NCBI RefSeq assembly: GCF_030020805.1
Contig: NZ_CP125098.1
Span: 2,584,001-2,648,000, forward strand
DNA length: 64,000 nucleotides
From: Paenibacillus sp. RC67
GTDB lineage: Bacteria > Bacillota > Bacilli > Paenibacillales > NBRC-103111
Direction: 5' to 3'
Shown: positions 1 through 9,214 of the stretch, one piece after another
Layout of the letters: each line of letters begins with the position of its first letter
How positions within the stretch are numbered: position 1 is the first letter of the stretch
Notes under the pieces: generated by a model
Databases searched by the model: none
The model's input: only the letters and a program-made list of their open reading frames with translations
Told to the model about the DNA's origin: nothing
Made by a program: the position numbers and the translations under genes

Positions 1-165
1 GTCGGCATGATTGCTGTCCAGGTCGTTATTAACATCGGGGTTGTTATCGGCATGTTCCCGGTTACCGGTATTACGCTTCCGCTTATTAGCGCAGGCGGTT
101 CATCGCTTACTCTGATGCTGACCTCTATCGGCATTCTATTAAATATTTCCCGCTATGCGAGGTGA
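1..165 (+). CDS. spoVE: SpoVE/FtsW-type SEDS protein, C-terminal end
   Basis: Only the last 54 codons are inside the window; the 5' part lies to the left. The peptide shows the end of a SEDS-family lipid II polymerase: a membrane segment, the PLISAGGSS motif, another hydrophobic segment and a basic tail ending SRYAR. Family knowledge: SEDS proteins polymerise glycan strands at the septum or in the spore cortex. The position directly before murG matches spoVE in Bacillus, but ftsW is not excluded from so short a piece. Its TGA stop overlaps a possible GTG start of murG. Confidence 0.8.
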   Translation, partial: VGMIAVQVVINIGVVIGMFPVTGITLPLISAGGSSLTLMLTSIGILLNISRYAR

Positions 166-170
166 ACGGC

Positions 171-1238
171 TTGAAAACTATCGTCTTTACAGGAGGCGGT
201 TCGGCAGGACATGTCACTCCTAATCTGGCACTCATTTCAAAATTGAAAAAGCAAGGTTGGGATATTCAATATATCGGCTCAAAGCAAGGGATAGAACGAG
301 ACATTATTCAGCATGCCGGCATATCCTATCATTCTATTTCTTCAGGAAAACTCCGTCGTTACTTTGATTTGAAAAATATGAAAGACCCTTTTAGAGTTAT
401 AAAAGGCGTTGGAGATGCTTATACACTGCTTCGTAAGCTGAAGCCGGCCATTGTATTCTCCAAAGGCGGCTTCGTTTCGGTCCCTGTCATAGTAGCTAGC
501 TGGTTGAACCGGATTCCGGTGATTTGCCATGAGTCAGATATTACTCCAGGATTGGCAAATAAAATATCGGTTCCGTTCGCGAATCGAATTTGTGTTAATT
601 TTCCCGAAGCTCTCAAGTACATAAAAGGCGGCAAAGGAATATGTACAGGATTGCCTATTCGCGAACAGATCTTACAAGGAAAAGCGCATCGCGGATTGGA
701 TCTATGTGATTTTCACAAGCAAAAGCCTGTCCTCCTGGTCATGGGGGGAAGCCTCGGCGCTCAAAAAATTAATGCAGCCGTACGTGATTCGCTAGATACG
801 TTATTGGAACGTTATCAGATCGTTCATCTATGCGGTAAAGGGCAGACAGATGAAGCCTATGCCAAGCGTCGCGGCTACAAGCAGTTCGAGTACATCAATG
901 AAGAGCTGGCCGATATATTGGCCATGACGGATCTCGTAGTATCTCGGGCTGGAGCAACGTCGATCTTTGAGTTTCTATCATTAGGCAAGCCTATGCTGCT
1001 GATTCCACTGACCAGGCAAGCGAGCCGTGGTGATCAACTGCTGAATGCAGCTTCTTTTGAGAAGAATGGTTATGCGGAAGTTCTTTACGAAGAGAATTTA
1101 ACTGCCGATACCTTAATTGAAGGTATTAACGGTGTTTACGATAACCGGGACCACATGATCGCCAAGATTCGGTCTACGGAGCAAAACAGCGCTACGGAAA
1201 CGATCCTTCAATTAATTCAGGAAACTTGTCTAAAGTAA
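171..1238 (+). CDS. murG: UDP-GlcNAc:lipid I N-acetylglucosaminyltransferase
   Basis: MurG adds GlcNAc to lipid I on the inner face of the membrane, giving lipid II. The N-terminus carries the glycine-rich GGGSAGH loop, a second glycine cluster (MGGSLGAQ) opens the C-terminal domain, and [11 protein letters not shown] fits the UDP-GlcNAc pocket. About 355 residues is normal. The frame opens with GTG at 162, which overlaps the spoVE stop. TTG at 171 is preferred because an AGGTGA ribosome site lies five bases before it. It is probably co-transcribed with spoVE; murB starts about 220 bases downstream. Confidence 0.93.
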   Translation: MKTIVFTGGGSAGHVTPNLALISKLKKQGWDIQYIGSKQGIERDIIQHAGISYHSISSGKLRRYFDLKNMKDPFRVIKGVGDAYTLLRKLKPAIVFSKGGFVSVPVIVASWLNRIPVICHESDITPGLANKISVPFANRICVNFPEALKYIKGGKGICTGLPIREQILQGKAHRGLDLCDFHKQKPVLLVMGGSLGAQKINAAVRDSLDTLLERYQIVHLCGKGQTDEAYAKRRGYKQFEYINEELADILAMTDLVVSRAGATSIFEFLSLGKPMLLIPLTRQASRGDQLLNAASFEKNGYAEVLYEENLTADTLIEGINGVYDNRDHMIAKIRSTEQNSATETILQLIQETCLK

Positions 1239-1456
1239 CGCCGCACCTGCAGTTTGAAGAAACTGTCTGGGCTATTGTCACACTATTTCCGATTTTACAT
1301 AAACTACACTATAACCGTGACAGACACCTGAGCTATTAACGACAGAAGATTGGCGCCAACCCATTGACAGTAAGCGTCTCATCTTGTTGTTCATTCCGGT
1401 TTGGACGCGAAGTCCTTAAATCGGATGCCCTGGAGTTCTGTGAAGGAGGTTTTCCC

Positions 1457-2362
1457 ATGCAACAGGTCATAACACAATTGCTGAGCGGAGCATACGGCGA
1501 CTGCCGTCTGAAAGAGCCGCTCGCGCCTCATACCACTTGGAAGATCGGCGGCCCGGCTGATGTGCTGCTGATCCCTCGCACAAAAGAGCAGCTAGTCGAG
1601 GCTGTCAAGCTACTTTATCAGCATCAGACGTCTTGGACCGTTCTCGGACGCGGCTCCAACATGCTGGTTGCAGATAAAGGAATACGAGGAATCGTACTTA
1701 AGCTTGGACCGTCGATGGAGACACTGCGGTTTGATGGCGATATCGTCTATGCTGGAGGAGCTTATTCCTTGATTAAGCTGTCTGTCATGGCCAGCAAGGA
1801 AGGTTTGACTGGATTCGAGTTTTTCGGAGGCATTCCGGGAACAGTGGGAGGCGCCGTCTACATGAACGCCGGAGCTCACGGGTCCGATGTGTCACGCATA
1901 CTGTTAAGAGCTGAAGTGCTGCTCCCGACAGGGGAATTGGTGACCATGCAGCAAGCCGATTTTGAGTATGATTATCGTCATTCTTTATTGCAGAAGGAAC
2001 CGGGGATCGTAACCGAGGCTGTATTCCAGCTGCAATTCGGCGACAAAAAAGAAATTATCGAAACTACGGCAGCCTACAAAGAAAGGCGTCTACGGACTCA
2101 ACCGCTGCAGTTGCCTTGCGCTGGAAGTGTTTTTCGCAATCCGGAAGGACATTTTGCTGCAAAGCTGATTGAAGAAGCGGGATTGAAGGGGTACAAAGTC
2201 GGAGGAGCCGAAGTTTCACCGCTGCATGCCAATTTCATCGTCAACACCGGGAAAGCGACAGCTCAGGACGTGCTCACCCTCATCGAACAGGTACAGCGAA
2301 TCGTTTTGGAAAAAAACGGAATTAAGCTTGTGCCAGAAGTATTGGTGGTGGGTGAGCGGTAA
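1457..2362 (+). CDS. murB: UDP-N-acetylenolpyruvoylglucosamine reductase
   Basis: MurB is the cytosolic FAD enzyme that reduces UDP-GlcNAc-enolpyruvate to UDP-MurNAc with NADPH. Visible motifs are LGRGSN (about residues 63-68) and GIPGTVGG (125-132) in the FAD domain, YRHS (173-176), the catalytic-serine stretch CAGSVFRNP (221-229) and a late Glu (294). At 301 residues it has the compact Bacillus type length. The frame is open from 1364, but ATG 1457 follows GAAGGAGG and begins the homologous part, so the longer form is not supported. murA follows after 15 bases. Confidence 0.94.
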   Translation: MQQVITQLLSGAYGDCRLKEPLAPHTTWKIGGPADVLLIPRTKEQLVEAVKLLYQHQTSWTVLGRGSNMLVADKGIRGIVLKLGPSMETLRFDGDIVYAGGAYSLIKLSVMASKEGLTGFEFFGGIPGTVGGAVYMNAGAHGSDVSRILLRAEVLLPTGELVTMQQADFEYDYRHSLLQKEPGIVTEAVFQLQFGDKKEIIETTAAYKERRLRTQPLQLPCAGSVFRNPEGHFAAKLIEEAGLKGYKVGGAEVSPLHANFIVNTGKATAQDVLTLIEQVQRIVLEKNGIKLVPEVLVVGER

Positions 2363-2377
2363 ATCGGAGGTGGGACT

Positions 2378-3646
2378 TTGGAAAAGTTGGTTATCGAAGG
2401 TGGGAGACCTCTATCGGGAGCCATCAAGATTCATGGTGCAAAAAATGCAGCGCTGCCCATATTGGCAGCGGGCATGATGGCAGAAGGGACTATTGAAATC
2501 AGTAACGTGCCCGATCTGTCCGACATTCAAGTGATGCTAAGCATATTACGCGCACTAGGCTGCCGAACCGATCATCATGAAGACACGGTAACCGTTAATA
2601 CATCCACTGCGCATTCGCATCACATTCCCGAAAGCTTGATGAGTCAAATGAGATCCTCCATTTTTTTGATGGGGCCGTTGTTAGCGCGCTTTGGCAGAGT
2701 TCAAGTCTATCAGCCAGGCGGGTGCGCAATAGGAGAGAGGAAAATAGATTTACATTTAAGCGGGCTCATCGCATTAGGAGCTGAGATCGAGGAATCCGGC
2801 AATACGATTGTTTGTACGGCTAAAGAGCTGCGGGGAGCGGAGATCGTTCTTGATTTTCCGAGTGTGGGAGCTACAGAAAATATCATGATGGCTGCAACAA
2901 TGGCCAAAGGCTGGACTACGATATCGAATGCTGCCAGAGAGCCGGAAATACAAGATTTGCAAAACTTCTTGAATGCGATGGGAGCTAATATTATTGGAGC
3001 AGGTACCGACACCATTACGATAGAAGGTGTTTCGGAATTAACTCCATGTACTTATCGCATTATTCCGGACCGTATTGTTGCTGGCACGATGATGATCGCC
3101 GCAGCGGTAACAAGAGGAAATGTAACGCTGGAGAATGTATGTCCGGCTCATTTAACGTCTGCGATACACGTTCTGAAGCGCGCAGGTGTTCAAATAGCGA
3201 TTCACGGTGATATAATAAATGTAAACTGTCTATCGAGACCGAAGTCGGTAGAGCGTATTGTTACATCGCCACATCCGTCCTTCCCGACGGATTTGCAATC
3301 CCAGATTATGGTTTTATTGTCCTTGGCAGATGGACTTAGCATTGTGAAAGAAACGGTATTTGAAGGCAGATTTAAGCATGTAGATGAGCTATCCCGAATG
3401 GGAGCGGATATCCGTCTCGATTTGAACTCAGCATTCGTCAAGGGAGTGCCCAGATTATATGGAGCGACCGTAGAAGCTACGGATTTACGGGCAGGTGCCG
3501 CCCTGGTTATTGCAGGTCTTGCTGCTCAAGGCACAACTATCATTGAACAGATTCATCATATTGACAGGGGATACGATAGAATCGAACTCATGCTATCACG
3601 TCTGGGTGCCCATATTCACCGCGTTTCACCGGTACCTTCCGAGTAA
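2378..3646 (+). CDS. murA: UDP-N-acetylglucosamine 1-carboxyvinyltransferase
   Basis: This enzyme transfers enolpyruvate from PEP to UDP-GlcNAc, the first committed step of peptidoglycan synthesis and the fosfomycin target. The protein of 422 residues keeps the conserved Lys-Asn (22-23) and the catalytic Cys116 in GGCAIGERK, so it should be fosfomycin-sensitive in principle. The start is TTG after GGAGGTGGG. Firmicutes often hold two copies; this one lies between murB and divIB, an arrangement that differs from the Bacillus subtilis cluster. The product feeds the neighbouring MurB. Confidence 0.95.
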   Translation: MEKLVIEGGRPLSGAIKIHGAKNAALPILAAGMMAEGTIEISNVPDLSDIQVMLSILRALGCRTDHHEDTVTVNTSTAHSHHIPESLMSQMRSSIFLMGPLLARFGRVQVYQPGGCAIGERKIDLHLSGLIALGAEIEESGNTIVCTAKELRGAEIVLDFPSVGATENIMMAATMAKGWTTISNAAREPEIQDLQNFLNAMGANIIGAGTDTITIEGVSELTPCTYRIIPDRIVAGTMMIAAAVTRGNVTLENVCPAHLTSAIHVLKRAGVQIAIHGDIINVNCLSRPKSVERIVTSPHPSFPTDLQSQIMVLLSLADGLSIVKETVFEGRFKHVDELSRMGADIRLDLNSAFVKGVPRLYGATVEATDLRAGAALVIAGLAAQGTTIIEQIHHIDRGYDRIELMLSRLGAHIHRVSPVPSE

Positions 3647-3682
3647 GCACTTATTACTTATATCATGATTCCTATGACCATT

Positions 3683-3726
3683 GCCGCTGATTTATCCCCT
3701 CTTTTTTTAGACGGGGATATCGGCGG
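3683..3726 (+). other. Hairpin downstream of murA
   Basis: GCCGCTGATTTATCCCC (3683-3699) pairs imperfectly with GGGGATATCGGCGG (3713-3726). The uridine run lies in the loop, not after the stem, so it is not a classical terminator. It could be an RNA-processing or weak termination site between murA and divIB. Confidence 0.5.
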
Positions 3727-3743
3727 TTTACATAGTTCGTTGC

Positions 3744-3896
3744 GTTATACGAAGAAGAAGTTTTGCATTCGCAAGACTCAAGTTAATGCTTACGAATTTG
3801 GCTTTCTTTCAGAAAGCCCAGTAACGCTTACGAAGTAAGTTTTGCATTCGCAAAACCAAGTTATGCTTACGAAGTAAGGCTTTCCTTTGGAAAGCC
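3744..3896 (+). repeat. Modular hairpin array with conserved linkers before divIB
   Basis: Four short hairpins start at 3760, 3800, 3839 and 3878, a period of 39-40 bases. Two stem types alternate: GTTTTGC-attc-GCAARAC (3760-3777, 3839-3856) and GGCTTTCY-loop-RGAAAGCC (3800-3818, 3878-3896). They are separated by three linkers of 20-22 bases close to AGTTAATGCTTACGAAGTAA (3778-3799, 3819-3838, 3857-3877), and a partial linker precedes the first. The last hairpin ends three bases before the divIB Shine-Dalgarno. The same linker recurs with other stems before sepF. Function unknown. Confidence 0.85.
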
Positions 3897-3912
3897 CTTA
3901 GGAGGGACAACC

Positions 3913-4797
3913 TTGCACCAAGAACAAAGATTGCCCGTCATCCAAAAGCCCAAAACAAAAAAACGTTCAAGAAGCAGCAAAAAGCTGCTCCTGTTTTTAT
4001 TCCTGTTCTTCATTACGCTGCTCTGTATTCTATTCTTTCAATCGTCCTTGAGTAAAATCACATCGGTCGAGGTAGAAGGGCAGGAGCTGCTAACTGCTGA
4101 TGCGGTAGAGCAAGCATCCGGGGTAAAATCAGGAGATCATTTTTTTGCTGTCTCCTCTTATAATGTTGAGCAACAGGTTAAAGCTCTGCAAATGGTAGAA
4201 TCTGCTAAGGTTACAAAGCATTTTCCCGGGGTAATTCATATCGAAGTCAAAGAATATCCCAGAGTTGCCTATCAATTCGGTAATGCTAATCAACCTGAGG
4301 CAATCTTGGCTGACGGCAGCGTTGTACCAATGTCCGCTGAGGTGAATTTTATAATGGACAAGCCTATACTGACCGGGTGGGGCAGCAGTGCGGATTTGAA
4401 GATTCAGCTCTGTAAGGCATTGGCATCGGCTCCAGCGTCAACTTTGATGGATATATCTGAGATTAAGCCTGATCCGTCGACATCCTACCCTGATCGAATC
4501 AAGATGTACACCCGCTCACAGTTCGAAGTTGTCACCACGATTAGCTATTTACCAAATAAGCTGCAATACTTGGATGCCTACATTTCCAATCTGAAGGAAA
4601 ATAAAGTGAATACGGGGGTTTTGACGTTATTGGAAGTCGATACTCACGCGCCGTTCGATGTAGAAGGTAATAAATCCCAAACTGGTAAAGACGTCAAGTC
4701 CGATAAAAAGCCGCCAACCAACGCCCAGAGCGGTTCTGCCGATTCAAAGAAAGATCCAGGTAAAGCTACTTCAGGCAAAGAAACGACGCGGAATTGA
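3913..4797 (+). CDS. divIB: Cell division protein DivIB/FtsQ
   Basis: This is the bitopic membrane protein of the FtsQ/DivIB-FtsL-DivIC subcomplex of the divisome. A basic cytoplasmic tail rich in Lys and Ser is followed by one membrane helix at about residues 25-45. A POTRA-type domain then begins at ITSVEVEGQELL, followed by the beta domain. The last 45 residues are a hydrophilic, low-complexity tail rich in Lys, Ser, Gly and Asp, probably disordered outside the membrane. The start is TTG, eight bases after AGGAGGG. The hairpin array lies directly upstream. Length (about 295) is usual for the family. Confidence 0.92.
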   Translation: MHQEQRLPVIQKPKTKKRSRSSKKLLLFLFLFFITLLCILFFQSSLSKITSVEVEGQELLTADAVEQASGVKSGDHFFAVSSYNVEQQVKALQMVESAKVTKHFPGVIHIEVKEYPRVAYQFGNANQPEAILADGSVVPMSAEVNFIMDKPILTGWGSSADLKIQLCKALASAPASTLMDISEIKPDPSTSYPDRIKMYTRSQFEVVTTISYLPNKLQYLDAYISNLKENKVNTGVLTLLEVDTHAPFDVEGNKSQTGKDVKSDKKPPTNAQSGSADSKKDPGKATSGKETTRN

Positions 4798-4888
4798 TAG
4801 AAAACTCTACTCAATCAAGGGATTTAATGGTAGAATTAACTTTATGGTATATTTAGCAACAAGTTTGTTGAAAAAAGTTTGTGAAAAA

Positions 4889-4915
4889 AGAGGGAAAACC
4901 CTAACCGTGTGGAAT
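4889..4915 (+). promoter_or_regulatory. Candidate sigma-H promoter of ftsA-ftsZ
   Basis: AGAGGGAAA (4889-4897), 11 bases, then GTGGAAT (4909-4915) fits the published sigma-H pattern RnAGGAwWW / RnnGAAT with one mismatch in the upstream element. In Bacillus subtilis one of the ftsAZ promoters is sigma-H dependent and serves asymmetric division. The site lies about 60 bases before the ftsA start, in the right direction. Assigned by eye only. Confidence 0.5.
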
Positions 4916-4976
4916 ATGTACAGAAGCTTTCTTTTCATCGAAGCTTATATCTATTAGTTATAGGAGGTGCCACGGG

Positions 4977-6227
4977 TTGAGCAGCAATGACATCATTGTT
5001 AGTTTGGACATCGGTACATCCAAAGTTCGTGCTATTATTGGGGAAGTCGTTAACGGCGCCATTAATATAATAGGGGTTGGATCTGCCGACTCGGAAGGTA
5101 TTCGCAAGGGAGCCATTGTCGATATCGATCAAACGGTACAATCGATTCGCAACGCGATCGATCATGCTGAACGTATGGTTGGTATTCAAATAGCAGAGGT
5201 TTACGTTGGAATTTCCGGGAATCATGTTGCTTTGCAATCTAGCCATGGCGTAGTAGCCGTTTCTAATGAAGACCGCGAAATCGGCGATGAGGACATTGAA
5301 CGGGTTATTCAAGCGGCTAAGGTCATTCCTCTTGCACCGGAACGCGAAATTATCGGTGTTGTGCCGAACCAATATTTGGTTGACGGATTGGATGAAATTC
5401 ACGATCCGCGCAGTATGATAGGCGTTCGTCTAGAAGTGGAAGCCACAATTATTACAGGCGCGAAAACAGCGATACATAACTTGCTCCGAGTAGTGGAGAA
5501 AGCAGGAGTCAAGGTTAGCGGTTTAATTCTCATGTCTTTAGCAGCAGGACACTTGTGTTTGTCCAAGGATGAGAAAGCAATTGGAACCGTACTGGTGGAT
5601 ATCGGCGCAGGACAAACGACCATCGCCGTTTTTGAACAAAACAATTTGGTAGCAACATCAACCTTGCCTATCGGCGGCGAATATATTACGAATGATATTT
5701 CGATTGGTTTGCGGACTCAAGTGGACATAGCTGAAAAAATTAAGCTGAAATTCGGCTGCGCGGTTATCGAGCACGCTGCACCTGATCAAGTATTTAAAGT
5801 AAATCGTATTGGCAGTAACGTTGATAAGGAATTTTCGCAGGTGGATCTGGCGAATATCGTCGAGCCTCGTGTGCAGGAAATTTTCCATTTAGTTCATTTG
5901 GAAGTACAACGATTGGGCTTCTCCGAGCTTCCAGGAGGCTATGTACTGACAGGAGGCACGGTTTCTATGCCGGGCATGCTGGCTGTTGCACAAGCTGAAC
6001 TGGCGACATCGGTTAGAATTGCGGTACCGGATTTCATCGGTGTACGCGACCCGTCTTATACCAGCGGTGTTGGAATTATTCAATACGCTTTCAAGTATTT
6101 AAAAATTGCAAAGCAATCGAGTGCAGTAAAAAAATCCGTCTCGAATCCAAAAAAATCAACCGCTACCAGCGAACAAAGGCCTTCGGTCATGGAACGATTT
6201 AAAAATTGGTTGAGTGAGTTTATTTAA
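4977..6227 (+). CDS. ftsA: Cell division protein FtsA
   Basis: FtsA is the actin-like ATPase that anchors FtsZ filaments to the membrane. The phosphate-1 motif SLDIGTSKVRAIIG lies at the N-terminus, the SHS2 (1C) insertion follows, DIGAGQTTIAVF forms the second phosphate loop, and GYVLTGGTVSMPG the adenosine motif. The final FKNWLSEFI is a short amphipathic membrane-targeting helix, as expected. The protein has 416 residues. It begins with TTG, eight bases after AGGAGGTGC. It is followed by ftsZ with a gap of only about 45 bases, so the two are surely co-transcribed. Confidence 0.95.
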   Translation: MSSNDIIVSLDIGTSKVRAIIGEVVNGAINIIGVGSADSEGIRKGAIVDIDQTVQSIRNAIDHAERMVGIQIAEVYVGISGNHVALQSSHGVVAVSNEDREIGDEDIERVIQAAKVIPLAPEREIIGVVPNQYLVDGLDEIHDPRSMIGVRLEVEATIITGAKTAIHNLLRVVEKAGVKVSGLILMSLAAGHLCLSKDEKAIGTVLVDIGAGQTTIAVFEQNNLVATSTLPIGGEYITNDISIGLRTQVDIAEKIKLKFGCAVIEHAAPDQVFKVNRIGSNVDKEFSQVDLANIVEPRVQEIFHLVHLEVQRLGFSELPGGYVLTGGTVSMPGMLAVAQAELATSVRIAVPDFIGVRDPSYTSGVGIIQYAFKYLKIAKQSSAVKKSVSNPKKSTATSEQRPSVMERFKNWLSEFI

Positions 6228-6272
6228 GGTACACATGACTTTTTAGGCTTAATGAGGGGGAAAATGAAGGCT

Positions 6273-7415
6273 ATGTTTGAATTTGATATGGACATGGACA
6301 GTCTTGCCAAGATAAAGGTAATCGGTGCTGGCGGCGGCGGAAGTAACGCTGTTAACCGAATGATTGACAACGGAGTAAAGGGCGTTGAATTCATTACGGT
6401 CAATACGGACGCACAGGCACTTCACTTATCCAAATCGGATCAGAAGATGCAAATCGGCGATAAGCTGACTCGTGGTTTAGGAGCGGGCGCTAATCCAGAA
6501 GTGGGTAAGAAAGCCGCAGAAGAATCAAGAGAATTGATTTTCAACACGCTTAAAGGCGCTGACATGGTATTCGTCACTGCAGGTATGGGAGGCGGCACAG
6601 GAACTGGTGCGGCTCCAGTTATCGCAGAAATTGCTAAGGAATGCGGCGCTCTAACTGTAGGGGTAGTAACAAGACCTTTTACATTTGAAGGACGTAAACG
6701 TGCTATGCAAGCGGAGCAAGGGATTGCTGCTCTGAAGGAAAAAGTAGATACGCTAATCGTTATTCCGAACGACCGTTTGCTTGAAATTGTCGATAAGAAA
6801 ACCCCGATGCTTGAAGCATTCCGTGTAGCGGATAACGTGCTTCGCCAAGGTGTTCAAGGGATTTCTGACTTGATCGCCGTACCAGGGCTAATCAACCTCG
6901 ATTTCGCGGACGTGAAGACGATCATGACGGAACGCGGCTCCGCTCTTATGGGGATTGGCGTTGCAACCGGTGAGAACAGAGCTGCCGAAGCTGCCAAAAA
7001 GGCAATCCAAAGCCCGTTGCTCGAAACTTCGATCGATGGAGCAAGAGGCGTTCTGATGAACATTACAGGTGGAGCGAACCTTTCCTTGTATGAAGTTAAT
7101 GAAGCTGCAGATATCGTGGCATCTGCTTCCGATTTGGAAGTGAACATGATCTTCGGTGCTGTTATTGACGAGAAGTTTAAGGACGAAATTCAAGTTACTG
7201 TCATTGCAACGGGGTTCGAGCATAAACCTGACACTCAGCAGCAGGTACGCAAGCAGCCTATGGGCAACAGCGCGACTTCTAATGATGTATCGGCTAATGA
7301 CAACCGCGGCGGCGGTTTAAATAATCTACGTCCATTTGGTGGACAAGCATCCAATGATCAATTGGATATCCCAACCTTCCTTCGCAATCGCGGCAGAAAC
7401 AACTTTGATAAATAA
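6273..7415 (+). CDS. ftsZ: Cell division protein FtsZ
   Basis: FtsZ is the tubulin-like GTPase that forms the division ring. The core has the tubulin signature [11 protein letters not shown] at about residues 104-114, an N-terminal [10 protein letters not shown] loop and the T7-loop region [10 protein letters not shown] variable linker rich in Gln, Asn and Ser follows. The conserved C-terminal peptide [10 protein letters not shown], which binds FtsA and SepF, is intact; SepF is also encoded here. ATGs at 6252 and 6264 are in frame, but the family begins at MFEFD (6273), 12 bases after GAGGGGG. A terminator follows. Confidence 0.96.
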   Translation: MFEFDMDMDSLAKIKVIGAGGGGSNAVNRMIDNGVKGVEFITVNTDAQALHLSKSDQKMQIGDKLTRGLGAGANPEVGKKAAEESRELIFNTLKGADMVFVTAGMGGGTGTGAAPVIAEIAKECGALTVGVVTRPFTFEGRKRAMQAEQGIAALKEKVDTLIVIPNDRLLEIVDKKTPMLEAFRVADNVLRQGVQGISDLIAVPGLINLDFADVKTIMTERGSALMGIGVATGENRAAEAAKKAIQSPLLETSIDGARGVLMNITGGANLSLYEVNEAADIVASASDLEVNMIFGAVIDEKFKDEIQVTVIATGFEHKPDTQQQVRKQPMGNSATSNDVSANDNRGGGLNNLRPFGGQASNDQLDIPTFLRNRGRNNFDK

Positions 7416-7452
7416 TCCATAAATAGATCAGTAACTTAATAACGAATGTAAG

Positions 7453-7494
7453 AAGCCCCTTAACCATTCCCAATGGATCGAGGGGCTTTTGTTG
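7453..7494 (+). terminator. Terminator after ftsZ
   Basis: AAGCCCCT (7453-7460) pairs with AGGGGCTT (7481-7488) and is followed by TTGTTGTTTT. It separates the division genes from the flavodoxin gene. Confidence 0.8.
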
Positions 7495-7533
7495 TTTTAT
7501 AGGTGGATTCAATATAAAAAAGGGCGGAAAGTA

Positions 7534-7601
7534 TTGACAACATTTTTGAGAATGATTATCATTTACAACGAATGGATTTATTGATAATAATAATCATTAT
7601 C
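7534..7601 (+). promoter_or_regulatory. Flavodoxin promoter with two Fur boxes
   Basis: TTGACA (7534-7539), 17 bases, TATCAT (7557-7562) forms a sigma-A promoter. The -10 lies inside a Fur-box-like sequence, GAGAATGATTATCATTTAC (7548-7566). A second, nearly perfect Fur box, GATAATAATAATCATTATC (7583-7601), lies just downstream. Known consensus: GATAATGATAATCATTATC. Binding of iron-loaded Fur here would block transcription, so the gene should be induced under iron limitation. Confidence 0.85.
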
Positions 7602-7639
7602 ACTATATCTGTTATAAATTATATTTCGGAGGAATGTAA

Positions 7640-8092
7640 ATGTCAAAAATAGTAATGATTTTCGCGAGCATGACAGGAAATACGGAGGATATTGCAGATG
7701 CAATAGCTGATGGAATACGTGAAGCCGGTGGAGAACTAGAACAAAAAAACGTGATGGATTCGAACGGCAATGAGCTGATGAATTATGACGGTATTTTGCT
7801 AGGCGCTTATACTTGGGGGGATGGTGATTTGCCTGATGAGTTTCTTGATTTCTATGACGAGATGGATGAGCTTGATCTTAAGGGCAAGGTAGCTGCCGTA
7901 TTTGGTTCGTGCGACTCTTCCTATTCCGAATATGGGGCTGCAGTCGATACTCTCATTGCTAAGCTGCAGGAGCAAGGAGCAGATGTCGTATTGGATGGCC
8001 TTAAGATTGAGCTGTCCCCTTCACAAGCAGAGAAGGAGACTTGCAAACAGTACGGGATCCAATTTGTAGAGAAATTGAACAGCACATTGTAA
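7640..8092 (+). CDS. Short-chain flavodoxin, probably iron-regulated
   Basis: A 150-residue FMN protein that carries low-potential electrons in place of ferredoxin. The FMN-phosphate loop SMTGNTED (about residues 10-17) and the flavin-stacking segments YTWGDGDLP and GSCDSSYSEYG are intact, close to YkuN/YkuP of Bacillus subtilis. It is a single-gene unit between the ftsZ terminator and spoIIGA, with a Shine-Dalgarno CGGAGGA before ATG. The two upstream Fur boxes suggest that it replaces iron-sulphur ferredoxin when iron is scarce. Such genes are not usually found inside the division/sporulation cluster. Confidence 0.92.
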   Translation: MSKIVMIFASMTGNTEDIADAIADGIREAGGELEQKNVMDSNGNELMNYDGILLGAYTWGDGDLPDEFLDFYDEMDELDLKGKVAAVFGSCDSSYSEYGAAVDTLIAKLQEQGADVVLDGLKIELSPSQAEKETCKQYGIQFVEKLNSTL

Positions 8093-8223
8093 ATTCCATA
8101 ACCTGACAAAAAAAGTTGCACCTAATCGGCAAGTTTAGACAGACTTTGGAATATGCTTACTATATACTTGTCTCATTCGCATTAAAGCTAGTAACCATAG
8201 AGGGACCCCAGGAGGTTAGGAAA

Positions 8224-9141
8224 ATGATTGTATATGTCGATATCATTTTCCTCGTCAACATGTTAATCGATGTGGTCCTGCTTATAGCTACTACCAAAAT
8301 GAGAAGACTGCAATTCCGCTGGTGGAGACTGCTGTGCTCTGCAGCAATCGGTGGAGCCTATGTCGTACTCATGTTTTTCCCGCCATTGTCGTTTTTGTTT
8401 ACCTTTGCCGTCAAGTTTTTGTTGTCTTTAATTATGATTCTGACGGCATACGGCTATGGCGGGCTTCAGCATTTTTGGCGGAATGTAGGCGCATTTTACA
8501 TTATTAACTTTGTAGCCGCTGGAACGATAGTAGGAGCTCACTATTTTTGGATGTCGTCCGGAGAGGTAATAAACGGTATTTTGTTTACGCAGTCCGGTGG
8601 AGTGGAGCATAGGCTGCAGGTAGGGCTTTTGTTTATTATCGTGGTGCTGTTCTTTGCGATTTGGCTGTTCCGTCATGTTCAGCAAGCTTCCAAACGAAAG
8701 GAAGAGCTGGCCTCTTATTTTGCAAAAGTGGACGTGCATATCGATCAATATGAATCCAGCTGTACCGGATTGATCGATACCGGAAACCAGCTATACGATC
8801 CACTGACGAAAACGCCGGTTATGGTGATGGAGCTATCCCAGTGGAAGGAGAAGATTCCGGAATCCTGGAAGCAACGGATCGAACGAGCAGAGGTGGACCA
8901 AATTGTGAGTGCCATTGGAACTGATGATTTTGAGTGGCAGGACCGTCTACGTCTGGTGCCCTATCGTGGAGTCAATCGAAGCACGCAATTTATGCTCGCG
9001 ATTAAGCCGGATCGTGTGGTCATTACCCATAATGACAAGCAGTTTGAAGCTCTTAAAGTACTGATAGGATTAGATGGTGGCAAATTAAGCGCCGACAATG
9101 CGTACCAAGCCATTATTCATCCGAATTTGCTACAAAATTAA
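8224..9141 (+). CDS. spoIIGA: Sporulation sigma-E factor processing peptidase SpoIIGA
   Basis: SpoIIGA is the membrane aspartic protease that activates pro-sigma-E in the mother cell after a signal from the forespore. The first 150 residues hold five hydrophobic segments. The cytoplasmic domain carries [12 protein letters not shown] with the catalytic Asp185 in the DTG motif. The frame is open from 8116, but ATG 8224 follows AGGAGGTTAGG and gives the usual length (305). The gene encoding its substrate, sigE, follows after about 70 bases. A sigma-A/Spo0A-type promoter is expected upstream, but no convincing 0A box was seen. Confidence 0.94.
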   Translation: MIVYVDIIFLVNMLIDVVLLIATTKMRRLQFRWWRLLCSAAIGGAYVVLMFFPPLSFLFTFAVKFLLSLIMILTAYGYGGLQHFWRNVGAFYIINFVAAGTIVGAHYFWMSSGEVINGILFTQSGGVEHRLQVGLLFIIVVLFFAIWLFRHVQQASKRKEELASYFAKVDVHIDQYESSCTGLIDTGNQLYDPLTKTPVMVMELSQWKEKIPESWKQRIERAEVDQIVSAIGTDDFEWQDRLRLVPYRGVNRSTQFMLAIKPDRVVITHNDKQFEALKVLIGLDGGKLSADNAYQAIIHPNLLQN

Positions 9142-9214
9142 TGAAATATGCTTGCCCGATCTAGGCTCCAGCTTAGAGAAAACAAACCGCAAAATGCTAA
9201 GGAGGAACTCGATT

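Noticed and set aside
1364..1456. N-terminal extension of MurB by 31 residues
   Set aside because: The strong ribosome site GAAGGAGG lies just before ATG 1457, and the extension has no family similarity.
3744..3896. CRISPR array
   Set aside because: The regular 40-nt period invites this, but the variable parts are palindromes, two types alternate and no cas gene is present.
8098..8223. Spo0A boxes upstream of spoIIGA
   Set aside because: Only weak partial matches to TGTCGAA were found, so no site was called although one is expected from Bacillus.
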